Origin: an uncultured Lachnospiraceae bacterium
Lineage (GTDB): Bacteria > Bacillota > Clostridia > Lachnospirales > Lachnospiraceae
NCBI GenBank assembly: GCA_902801515.1
Contig: CADCII010000009.1
Span: forward strand, 16,899-80,898
Length of the DNA stretch: 64,000 nt
Reading direction: 5' to 3'
Shown here: piece after piece, positions 17,528-24,760 of the stretch
Layout: each line of letters starts with the position of its first letter
How positions within the stretch are numbered: position 1 is the stretch's first letter
Position numbers and translations under genes: made by a program
Notes under the pieces: model-generated
What the model was told of the DNA's origin: nothing
The model's input: the letters and a program-made list of their open reading frames with translations, nothing else
Database searches by the model: none

Positions 17528-18845
17528 TCTTTTCCCGTATGTCCGATACATCCATATCGGATGTATCGGACAGCAGTTCGTCAAGCGCATGGAGATACAG
17601 ACGGAGCAGTCTCTCCATATTCTCCGGGAAATAGCGGGTTCCCTGGTATGTAACTTTCATGAGCAGCGGCTGGTCGGCGCCGGCTTCCATAATGATGATC
17701 TGGACAAGGCAGAGCATTCCTTCCATTGAGTCCAGCCAGACGGTAAGATCACTGCCCTCCGGCAGATTGCCGGGATCATCGTCGCCGGGAAGATAACAGA
17801 TCTTCATGCATTCGTTAACTGTGGGAGACATATTGCGCAGCGCATAGGAGTATTCGCTGTAACGATGCCCCAGTTCATACTGCCGGCGGGCTTCGCCGAG
17901 AATCTGCTCGCGTGTTGTGAGAGCGCTGAAGTTCATGGCTGCCGGGATTCCCGCTATCATGAGACCGGCCAGATCTTTTTTCCACGCTTCCCGCCTTCCG
18001 TAGTAGACCCATTCTATCTCCACTTTCGGGTCATGATTATAACGGCTCAGCGCAAGCAGTCCCGCAGTGGTCAGTGCCATGCCGAACGGGATATCAAGGC
18101 GTTTGGCCGCATTCTTATAATAGCTCAGGGAATGAGCGGCCGGGAGAAAATACGTGCCGTTCTCGTTCTCACTGGAGTCCATATCCGGTTTCGGAAATCT
18201 GGAACAGGTGCCGGGATACAGACGGGCAAGCTCGCGAAGATCTTCAGCCGCACTGGCAGATTTCATTTTCCTGGCATATTCGTCCAGATACAGGTAATAA
18301 TGGTCCGGGAAAGGCTCCCTGTTTTGCATGACGTCAAAGATCTGACGGTAGACGAACATGCACATGCCTTTATCTGAGATGGTATGATGAAAATCTGTCA
18401 GCAGGTATATGTTTTCGGGCGTAACCAGGATCTTGTGTCTCCAGAGCAGGGAATCGATCAGATGGTAAGGCTTTATAAAGATGTCCTTCCTGTATGCCAG
18501 GGCGTATTCTTCCGTGCAGTGAAGGATCTCTATGTCCGGAACAAGCTGCGGGCAGCAGCGCTGCACCAGGCTTCCGTCATCACTGAAAGTGAATACGGTT
18601 GAGAAGACTGCGTAATGATGGAATACCCGGTCCACTGCATCCTTCAGGGCCTGAACATCGACAGTTCCTGCGGGGATCCTGCAGAACATGGTGATATTCA
18701 TGATATCTTTATTCGGAGAATAAAGCTGGTAATCCAGGAAAAAACGCTGGTAGGGAAGCAGAGGCTGGTCTTTGGATCTGGCCTTCCTGCTCAGGAATGT
18801 GTCCGGAAGCTCCGGCTGAAGATGATTATATTCATTTATATTCAT
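17514..18845 (-). CDS. Stand-alone condensation-domain-like protein
   Basis: The 443-residue protein resembles an isolated nonribosomal-peptide condensation or CoA-dependent acyltransferase domain. The N-terminal half has LLPYQRFFLDYQLYS and the active-site-like DFHHTISDKGMCMFVYRQI, matching HHxxxD. The C-terminal half has GMALTTAGLLALSRYNH. Such domains join an acyl or aminoacyl group carried on a carrier protein to an amine or hydroxyl. No adenylation or carrier domain is present here; the nearest carrier protein is at 38486. GAGGGA precedes the start. It runs opposite to the exporter block but shares the divergent promoter region with the STAS gene. Confidence 0.75.
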   Translation of the reverse strand: MNINEYNHLQPELPDTFLSRKARSKDQPLLPYQRFFLDYQLYSPNKDIMNITMFCRIPAGTVDVQALKDAVDRVFHHYAVFSTVFTFSDDGSLVQRCCPQLVPDIEILHCTEEYALAYRKDIFIKPYHLIDSLLWRHKILVTPENIYLLTDFHHTISDKGMCMFVYRQIFDVMQNREPFPDHYYLYLDEYARKMKSASAAEDLRELARLYPGTCSRFPKPDMDSSENENGTYFLPAAHSLSYYKNAAKRLDIPFGMALTTAGLLALSRYNHDPKVEIEWVYYGRREAWKKDLAGLMIAGIPAAMNFSALTTREQILGEARRQYELGHRYSEYSYALRNMSPTVNECMKICYLPGDDDPGNLPEGSDLTVWLDSMEGMLCLVQIIIMEAGADQPLLMKVTYQGTRYFPENMERLLRLYLHALDELLSDTSDMDVSDIREKISTE

Positions 18846-18973
18846 TATTCAGTCCCTCGCATACTGGCTTATGTCTGTTTCGTGATGTGTCGGTATACCA
18901 CCGCCCGGGCAAAAAGTTCTTTTGATCCTGGCATGAGTATATATAAAAATGACACGAAATAGCAATGTTAAAA

Positions 18974-19002
18974 TTGTTTGACAGCCGCTCTTATGGTATA
19001 GT
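18974..19002 (+). promoter_or_regulatory. Probable sigma-A promoter of the STAS/HATPase genes
   Basis: TTGTTT (18974-18979) and TATAGT (18997-19002) are separated by 17 bases, about 60 bases before the STAS start. A nearby TTGACA at 18978 is offset and less well spaced. Confidence 0.5.
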
Positions 19003-19028
19003 ATTTATCGGACATGTATGTTAATAGG

Positions 19029-19042
19029 CGGCGGCGCCGCCG
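19029..19042. promoter_or_regulatory. GC-rich perfect palindrome in STAS leader
   Basis: CGGCGGC followed directly by GCCGCCG forms a 14-base perfect dyad between the promoter and the AAGGAGG ribosome site. It could be an operator or a loop-less structure; nothing shows which. Confidence 0.45.
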
Positions 19043-19060
19043 TTTGAAGGAGGAATAAAC

Positions 19061-19360
19061 ATGTTAAACATTAATAAGACGACAGAAAACGGAACCTGCA
19101 CAGTTGCTCTTGAAGGCAGACTGGATACCATTACTTCACCGGAACTGGAAACCGAACTGAAGTCGTCTCTCGACGGAGTGACTGAACTGATCATGGATTT
19201 TGAGAAACTGGAGTATATCTCTTCCGCAGGCCTGCGTGTTCTGCTGTCCGCTCAGAAGACCATGAACAATCAGGGATCCATGAAAGTCATCCATGTTAAT
19301 GATACAGTTATGGAGATCTTCGAAGTAACGGGATTTGTTGATGTGCTGACCATCGAGTAA
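19061..19360 (+). CDS. STAS-domain anti-sigma factor antagonist
   Basis: The 99-residue protein is a complete STAS domain of the RsbV/SpoIIAA type. The phosphorylation loop reads DFEKLEYISSAGLRVLL, with Ser54/Ser55 as the expected phosphate acceptor. In the partner-switch model, the unphosphorylated form binds the HATPase kinase, which frees the kinase's other target, and a PP2C phosphatase resets it. AAGGAGG precedes the ATG. The kinase gene follows after 65 bases and a matching phosphatase is encoded at 10214, so all three parts of the switch lie within 10 kb. Confidence 0.92.
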   Translation: MLNINKTTENGTCTVALEGRLDTITSPELETELKSSLDGVTELIMDFEKLEYISSAGLRVLLSAQKTMNNQGSMKVIHVNDTVMEIFEVTGFVDVLTIE

Positions 19361-19425
19361 TCAGGGAGAATCTTGCCGCACTGATCGGATTCAGGAGTTA
19401 TTGAGTATGCAGAAGGAGGCAGGCC

Positions 19426-19833
19426 ATGCAGGATGAATTGGTAATTGAGGCTGCAGTGGAAAAACTCCCTGAGGTTATTGGGTTTATCGAGAGCCATCTT
19501 GAAGAGGCTGGCTGCAGTATGAAGGCTCAGATGCAGATCTGTATTGCTGTGGAAGAAGTCTTTGTCAATATTGCGAATTATGCCTATGCCCCTGATAAAG
19601 GGAATGCAACGATTCGCATAGAGGTCCCTGATGAGCCGGTAGCTATCGTCACGTTCATGGATCATGGCGTGCCCTTTGATCCGCTCTCAAAAGCGGATCC
19701 GGACATCGGTCTTCCTGCCGCGCAGCGCAGGATCGGAGGCCTGGGGATCTTCATGACCAAGAAGACGATGGATAATGTTGAATATGAATACAAGGACGGG
19801 CAGAATATACTGAGGCTTAAGAAGAATCTGTAA
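19426..19833 (+). CDS. HATPase-type anti-sigma regulatory kinase (RsbW-like)
   Basis: The 135-residue protein is a GHKL ATPase domain without a histidine-kinase dimerisation region. The N box is AVEEVFVNIANYAY, the G1 box DHGVPFDPL, and the G2 box RRIGGLGIFMTKKTMD. RsbW-like proteins phosphorylate a STAS partner and sequester a sigma factor or another target. AGGAGG precedes the ATG. An intrinsic terminator ends the STAS/HATPase unit. Whether it holds the ECF factor at 17006 or a different target cannot be told from sequence. Confidence 0.9.
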   Translation: MQDELVIEAAVEKLPEVIGFIESHLEEAGCSMKAQMQICIAVEEVFVNIANYAYAPDKGNATIRIEVPDEPVAIVTFMDHGVPFDPLSKADPDIGLPAAQRRIGGLGIFMTKKTMDNVEYEYKDGQNILRLKKNL

Positions 19834-19882
19834 GAAAGCCGACGTATTGCACGGCCGGTCCTGAAAACCTTATGGCGGGCAT

Positions 19883-19919
19883 AACCTGCCGGCGTCAAAA
19901 AAGTGCCGGCAGGTTTTTT
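19883..19919 (+). terminator. Intrinsic terminator after the HATPase gene
   Basis: AACCTGCCGGC (19883-19893) pairs with GCCGGCAGGTT (19905-19915) and is followed by TTTT. Confidence 0.9.
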
Positions 19920-19982
19920 CATTTCACAGGAAACGTCTCAGGATTTTCTGTGAGAGAGTAAGCTGAGAAAGGAGCCTTGATC

Positions 19983-20165
19983 ATGGGAGAAGTTGATCCG
20001 AAACTGCTTGAGATGGCAGAAGTGTTCCATATTCCGAAGAAGGCAAGGATGAAATATATCATCCTTCCAGCGAAGATGCCGGGACTGTCCAGACTGTTTG
20101 GCAAAAAGAACGCGGCAGATACCTCCGCGGCGAAAAAGGGCAGGAAGGGAGGAGCACACCGATGA
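19983..20165 (+). CDS. 60-residue basic peptide coupled to ABC ATPase
   Basis: A short protein starts at the ATG at 19983 with GAAAGGAG at correct spacing. It begins acidic (MGEVDPKLLEMAEVFHIPKK), passes through an amphipathic basic stretch (ARMKYIILPAKMPGLSRLFG), and ends in a Lys/Gly-rich tail. There is no signal peptide and no clear double-glycine cleavage site, so it does not look like a normal C39 substrate. Its stop codon overlaps the start of the ABC ATPase gene (ATGA), implying coupled translation. It could be a small partner of the ATPase, or an unusual export substrate. No known family was recognised. Confidence 0.6.
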   Translation: MGEVDPKLLEMAEVFHIPKKARMKYIILPAKMPGLSRLFGKKNAADTSAAKKGRKGGAHR

Positions 20166-20740
20166 CGATACAGCTGCAGGATATATGTAAGTCCGTAGCA
20201 GGCAAAGCGGTCCTCAAGGATATCAACTGGGAGATCGGATCGGAAGACTGCTGGCTTCTCGCAGGTCCTTCGGGCAGCGGCAAGACCATGCTTCTTCGCC
20301 TCATCCTGGGCCTGGAAAAACCGGACAGCGGGTCCGTGAATCTGCTGGGAGACTATAAATACGCCAGCGTGAACGCCGGCGTTGTGTTCCAGGAAGACCG
20401 CCTGTGCGAACAGTTTTCCGCGCTTGAGAATGTCGCCATGGTAAATGAGCGCCTGTCGGAGATGGTCGCCGGAGAAGAACTGAGCAAGTTTCTGCCGCAG
20501 GAGCGGCTGACCGTTCCGGTGTGTGAACTCGATCCGGTTGAGCGCAGGCTGGTCGTCATGATCAGGGCGTGCATCATACCGTCGGACATTCTGCTTCTGG
20601 ACGAACCGTTCCGCGGGATGGACAGCGGTCTGCGGGACAAAGTGATTGCCTACATCCGTGACAAAGCAGGTCACAAAGGGATCGTATTTGTGCAGCAGGA
20701 CGACTCCGGCCTGGAATTCTGCCGGAAGTTCGTACTGTAA
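20162..20740 (+). CDS. Orphan ABC ATPase with degenerate signature motif
   Basis: The 192-residue protein is a short ABC ATPase. Walker A is intact (GPSGSGKT), the Q-loop region reads VVFQEDRL as in SsuB/TauB-like importers, and Walker B is DILLLDEPF. The LSGGQ signature is replaced by CELDPVERRL, and the H-loop histidine position reads FVQQDDSG, so normal ATP hydrolysis is doubtful. No permease gene is adjacent. It is translationally coupled to the 60-residue peptide gene. It may act as a regulatory or structural ATP-binding protein; that is inference. Confidence 0.8.
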   Translation: MTIQLQDICKSVAGKAVLKDINWEIGSEDCWLLAGPSGSGKTMLLRLILGLEKPDSGSVNLLGDYKYASVNAGVVFQEDRLCEQFSALENVAMVNERLSEMVAGEELSKFLPQERLTVPVCELDPVERRLVVMIRACIIPSDILLLDEPFRGMDSGLRDKVIAYIRDKAGHKGIVFVQQDDSGLEFCRKFVL

Positions 20741-20770
20741 GTGAGTTTGTGCAATACGGACACTCTTTCA

Positions 20771-21694
20771 TCACTTTTTTGCCAGAGAATCGATTACATC
20801 CCAGCTCAGTTTTGCAGTGGATGCACCCAGAGACAGAGTGCTCCAGGAAGAAGCGCGGCAGGAGAGCCTGCAGGCTTCCTCTACGGAATATCCCTTCAGC
20901 ATGGAAGCGATAAAGCAGGCTACGAAGCAGTCTCCCGCGCCGGTAGTATCCAGCGGATCCACCTTCATGGCCGGGATCTGCCCGCGGAATTCAGGGCTGT
21001 CCACGAAGACACCGTCGCCGCCGCATTTGATGATCGCCGTTCCGACACCCAGATTACGGAGCGCTGCCGCGGTGTCTTCCGGCGTATCGGTTCCCATCAG
21101 TGATGCAGCTTCATAGTAGCTTGGAAGGAAGTAATCGATCTGCGGGAACAGGTGCGAGATCCCTTTCAGGCCGACGCCGAATTTATCCCAGATCGTATCT
21201 GCAAACACAAGGATGCCCTGCTGTCTTGCATTTTTCAGGTATTCGTCCAGTCCGTCCCTCTCCAGGTGATCCAGCCCGAACAGGCTCGCCAGGGAGATTG
21301 CCTTCAGTCCATCCGGAAGAGGACTTGGCAGATCTTCCATATGAAGGAGACGCTCCGCGCCGGTTGCGGAGAAGATACGGCGTTCTCCGGCGTCGTCGAT
21401 GATCACCAGAGAGGTACCGGTGCGGCTGTCCTTGCGGATGCAGACCTGCGAGGTGTCGATCCCCTGCTGTTTCAGCGCGCCGACGAGCATCTCGCCGGTA
21501 CTGTCGGGCCCGATGCAGATATTCAGGCCGGGCTCCATGTCCAGTTTATTCAGATAGATACACTGATTCACAGCGTCTCCGCCCAGCTGGATGGAGATCT
21601 CGTCAATACTTTGTTTTTCCTGCCAGACCGAATTCTGGCTGATGGGCCTTGCGGATATATCCATAACGGCGAGTCCGATACACAGAACCTTCAT
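20771..21694 (-). CDS. PfkB-family carbohydrate kinase (kinase 1)
   Basis: The 307-residue protein is a ribokinase/PfkB sugar or nucleoside kinase. The N-terminal signature is IQLGGDAVNQCIYLNKL and the C-terminal catalytic motif is DTTGAGDCFVACFIASML, with the Asp of GAGD as the base. The phosphate acceptor is not predictable. AGGAGG six bases before the ATG at 21694 sets the start; the longer in-frame extension is not supported. It is divergent from a second PfkB gene across a 220-base shared promoter region. Confidence 0.88.
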   Translation of the reverse strand: MKVLCIGLAVMDISARPISQNSVWQEKQSIDEISIQLGGDAVNQCIYLNKLDMEPGLNICIGPDSTGEMLVGALKQQGIDTSQVCIRKDSRTGTSLVIIDDAGERRIFSATGAERLLHMEDLPSPLPDGLKAISLASLFGLDHLERDGLDEYLKNARQQGILVFADTIWDKFGVGLKGISHLFPQIDYFLPSYYEAASLMGTDTPEDTAAALRNLGVGTAIIKCGGDGVFVDSPEFRGQIPAMKVDPLDTTGAGDCFVACFIASMLKGYSVEEACRLSCRASSWSTLSLGASTAKLSWDVIDSLAKK

Positions 21695-21849
21695 AGGGAA
21701 CCTCCTGTCAGCTGCAGATCTGTTTCTTCCGGTTGTCTTCGGGACACTGCGTCCCGTCCTTCCTCTATTCTGCTCCAAAACTTGTTGTTTGCCAAATAAA
21801 AAATACTGCTTTCTGAGAATATTTCATTTCCAGTACGGATTTAATCCAC

Positions 21850-21879
21850 TTGCATACTTCCGTGCGCACAGGGTATAGT
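21850..21879 (+). promoter_or_regulatory. Probable promoter of PfkB kinase 2
   Basis: TTGCAT and TATAGT are separated by 18 bases, about 35 bases before the gene at 21915. Confidence 0.5.
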
Positions 21880-21914
21880 CAGATTAACAGACCTGATTAT
21901 GGAGGGGACATGTT

Positions 21915-22856
21915 ATGGCGAAAAAAACAGGCATTGTAGTTATGGGAGCAGCATTTGTCGATATCAAAGGTTATCCGATCGCGCAGTATATCCCGTCCGG
22001 AAGGAACGCCGGGCGTGTGGTGCAGGTACACGGCGGGGTCGCGCGCAATGTGGCGGAGGATATCGCCAATGTGGAGCTTGAGCCTACTTTTGTCAGCCTT
22101 GTGGATGAGAGCGGCATCGGGACCGACGTCATAGAGAAATTAAATCATCACAAGGTAAACACTGAGTATATGAGACGGACGGAAGACGGGCTGGGAACCT
22201 GGCTTGCGCTGTTTGACAACAACGGAGATGTGGTCGGGTCGATCTCCAAGAGGCCGGACCTGAGTGAGATCGGTGCGATCCTGGATGAGAAGGGTGACGA
22301 GATCATTGCAGGTTCAGACAGTGTGATCGTTGAGATTGATATGGAGCCTTCGATCCTCAAGAAGGCGTTCAGCCTGGCGGAGAAGTACGGCAAGACCATC
22401 TATGCTGTTGTCTCCAACATGTCCATCGCGATGGAGAGAAGGGATCTTCTGAAGAAGACCGGGTGCATTGTATGCAATGAGCAGGAGGCAGGGATCCTGT
22501 TTTCGGATGACTTTGAGCAGATGGATCCGGCGCAGCTGCAGGAGATACTGGCCCGCCGGATCGAGCAGGCCCAGATCCCGAGAATGATCATAACTCTGGG
22601 CGACAGAGGCGCGGTCTATGCCCAGCAGGGCGGCGATGCCGGATTCTGCCCTGCCCAGAAAACGGAAGTGATCGATACCACGGGGGCCGGCGACGCGTTT
22701 TTTGCAGGAGTCGCAATAGGCCTGACCTATGGAAAGACTCTGCGGGAATCCTGTGAGATCGGGACAAGGCTGGCAGCTTCCGTCATTGCCACCAAGGAAA
22801 GTGTATGCCCGAGGTTCCTGCCGGAAGAATTTGATCTGCATGTCTCCGGGAGATGA
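21915..22856 (+). CDS. PfkB-family kinase (kinase 2), pseudouridine-kinase-like
   Basis: The 313-residue protein has the PfkB N-terminal pattern (GIVVMGAAFVDIKGYP, HGGVARNVAEDIA) and the C-terminal DTTGAGDAFFAGVAIGLTYG catalytic motif. The VHGGVARNVAEDI form is common in bacterial pseudouridine kinases, but the substrate is not certain. It is followed 16 bases later by the small metallopeptidase gene, so the two are probably cotranscribed. Confidence 0.85.
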   Translation: MAKKTGIVVMGAAFVDIKGYPIAQYIPSGRNAGRVVQVHGGVARNVAEDIANVELEPTFVSLVDESGIGTDVIEKLNHHKVNTEYMRRTEDGLGTWLALFDNNGDVVGSISKRPDLSEIGAILDEKGDEIIAGSDSVIVEIDMEPSILKKAFSLAEKYGKTIYAVVSNMSIAMERRDLLKKTGCIVCNEQEAGILFSDDFEQMDPAQLQEILARRIEQAQIPRMIITLGDRGAVYAQQGGDAGFCPAQKTEVIDTTGAGDAFFAGVAIGLTYGKTLRESCEIGTRLAASVIATKESVCPRFLPEEFDLHVSGR

Positions 22857-22872
22857 GTCCGGGAGCAGTAAT

Positions 22873-23250
22873 ATGATGACATTTGAGCGTTTTGAAGAAC
22901 TGACTTATGAGCTCGCCTCTCAGCTGCCGGAAGAATTCTTCCGCAAACTGGACGGGGGAGTCATGGCAAGGGAGGGAGTCGTTATCCATCCCGCTGCAAA
23001 AGAGAACGACCTGCTGGTCATGGGAGAATATCACAGGACGCCTCACCTGGGCCGTTTTGTCGTGCTGTACTACGGATCATTCATGCAGGCATACGGATAC
23101 CTTGATGAAGAGGGCATTAAAAAAGAGATGTGGAGAGTGCTGCGGCATGAATTTCTCCACCATCTCGAGTCTCTGGCCGGCGAGAATTCGCTGGAGATCG
23201 AAGATGCAGTCCGGATCGCAGCATACCGGAGGGCACATTCTGAGGGTTGA
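22873..23250 (+). CDS. Small zincin-like metallopeptidase
   Basis: The 125-residue protein carries the HExxH zinc site as RHEFLHHLE near residue 90. The preceding GYLDEEGIKKEMWRVLRHE fits the minimal metallopeptidase family found widely in Clostridia and Actinobacteria. GGAG seven bases before the first of two ATGs supports the start. The target is unknown. It lies in a short co-directional set with the PfkB kinase and a nuclease gene. Confidence 0.8.
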   Translation: MMTFERFEELTYELASQLPEEFFRKLDGGVMAREGVVIHPAAKENDLLVMGEYHRTPHLGRFVVLYYGSFMQAYGYLDEEGIKKEMWRVLRHEFLHHLESLAGENSLEIEDAVRIAAYRRAHSEG

Positions 23251-23286
23251 AAATAAAAGCAGTGACGGGGTGAGCCGGGCTAAGAC

Positions 23287-24135
23287 ATGACAGACAGCAG
23301 GAAGAATTATACAAAGAGACGGCGGTACGGATACCGGCGCAGGAGAAGCGCTGCAGGATACCTGGGACGTATCGCGGCGCTTGCGCTGTTTGTCCTGCTT
23401 GCCTTCCGCTATAAGGACGCCGACCGTATTCTGAGACAGTTTCTCAGAGGACCGTCCGCCATAGAGACAAACCCTGCGGGCGACTCATTTTCAGCAGGGA
23501 TGGCTGATTCTGATCCGGGATCGATCCCTGAATATGAAGGCACTCTGTGTGTGGAGCTGAATGACAATATACCCTGTTTCACAACTTATGACCGCGATCA
23601 TATGGAAGGGGAGCACTACAGTGAACTCGATTCACTTGGCAGGTGCCGTGCGGCGTGGGCGAAGCTTGACAACAGTATGAGGCCGGCTGCGGAGAGGGAG
23701 AATATCGATATGGTACATCCTTCCGGTTGGAGACAGGAAATGTACCCTGGCATCATCCCTTTTGATCCGCCGTTTCTGTATCAGAGATGCCATCTGATCG
23801 CATATTCACTGACCGGCCAGAATGCGAATGAGAAGAACCTGATCACGGGAACCTGCAGCCTGAACATGGATGGCATGCGGCCTTATGAGGTACAGCTCGT
23901 GAAGTATCTGGACTCATGCGACGACCACGTGCTCTACAGGGTGACGCCCTTCTACAGGGGCAGGGAACTGGTGCCGAGGGGCGTAGAGATGGAGGCCTGG
24001 TCGATGGAGGATGAAGGGACTGGCGTCTGTTTTCATGTGTTTGTCCACAATGTGCAGCCGGGAATTGTGATCGATTATCTGACAGGAATGAACTGGGCGG
24101 ACATGTCGGGAGGAAATGAACTTGGAGATATTTGA
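23287..24135 (+). CDS. Membrane-anchored DNA/RNA non-specific endonuclease (EndA-like)
   Basis: The 282-residue protein has an extremely basic N-terminus (RKNYTKRRRYGYRRRRS), one membrane helix (residues about 25-40), and an extracytoplasmic nuclease domain. The beta-beta-alpha-metal motif appears as FLYQRCHLIAYSLTGQNANE, corresponding to DRGH in EndA, followed by NLITGT and the MDGMRPYE segment. Family members degrade extracellular DNA or act in DNA uptake. The Asp-Arg-Gly of the classical motif is replaced by Gln-Arg-Cys, which is typical of the Streptococcus/Clostridia branch as I recall. The gene overlaps the Nudix gene by 20 bases. Confidence 0.83.
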   Translation: MTDSRKNYTKRRRYGYRRRRSAAGYLGRIAALALFVLLAFRYKDADRILRQFLRGPSAIETNPAGDSFSAGMADSDPGSIPEYEGTLCVELNDNIPCFTTYDRDHMEGEHYSELDSLGRCRAAWAKLDNSMRPAAERENIDMVHPSGWRQEMYPGIIPFDPPFLYQRCHLIAYSLTGQNANEKNLITGTCSLNMDGMRPYEVQLVKYLDSCDDHVLYRVTPFYRGRELVPRGVEMEAWSMEDEGTGVCFHVFVHNVQPGIVIDYLTGMNWADMSGGNELGDI

Positions 24136-24676
24136 CATAGTAGATGCAGAAGGCAGCCCCACCGGACAGACTGTAGACCGTGAGACGGCCCACCGGGAAG
24201 GAATCCGCCACCGGACTGCGCATATCTGGGTGATCCGGGAGAGGGACGGAAGGTATCAGGTCCTGCTGCAGAAGCGCTCGATGAACAAGGATTCATTTCC
24301 CGGACGTTATGACACCTCTTCTGCCGGCCATATCCAGGCAGGCGACGGCATCCTGGAATCGGCTCTTCGCGAACTGGGAGAAGAGCTTGGGATCCATGCC
24401 GCGCCTGAGGAACTGGAGAAAGCGGGACGTTTTGCCATAGCCTATGAGAAGGAATTCCACAACAGGATGTTCCGCGACAATGAGATCGCTTTTGTGTATG
24501 TCCTTCGCAGGGAAGTGGATGAGAAGAGCCTTGTGCTTCAGACGGAAGAAGTAGAGGCGGTGGAATGGTTTGACCTGGAAGAGACCTGGCGGGAGTGCCT
24601 CAGGCACAATCAGAAGTTCTGCGTGCCTCTTCCCGGCCTGGAAGTCCTGAGGACATATCTTGGCCTGCAGGGGTGA
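24116..24676 (+). CDS. Nudix hydrolase
   Basis: The 186-residue protein has the full Nudix box GHIQAGDGILESALRELGEE plus LGI, matching GX5EX7REUXEEXGU. The N-terminal EIFDIVDAEGSPTGQTVDR resembles the IDI/YfcD-type branch acting on nucleoside diphosphate derivatives or isoprenoid-like substrates. GGGAGG lies only two bases before the ATG at 24116 but eight before a TTG at 24122, so initiation may occur at the TTG. The gene overlaps the end of the nuclease gene. Confidence 0.87.
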   Translation: MNLEIFDIVDAEGSPTGQTVDRETAHREGIRHRTAHIWVIRERDGRYQVLLQKRSMNKDSFPGRYDTSSAGHIQAGDGILESALRELGEELGIHAAPEELEKAGRFAIAYEKEFHNRMFRDNEIAFVYVLRREVDEKSLVLQTEEVEAVEWFDLEETWRECLRHNQKFCVPLPGLEVLRTYLGLQG

Positions 24677-24683
24677 GAATGGT

Positions 24684-24712
24684 TTGGCGGAGGCGCTTCG
24701 CCATGTTATAAT
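24684..24712 (+). promoter_or_regulatory. Probable promoter of the hydrogenase gene
   Basis: TTGGCG and TATAAT are spaced by 17 bases, and TGT precedes TATAAT, giving an extended -10. The region overlaps a short GC-rich hairpin (24686-24702) that may end the Nudix transcript. Confidence 0.5.
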
Positions 24713-24760
24713 TTTGTCGTACTTAATTTATTAATATCAGACTGAATATGGGAGAGCAGT

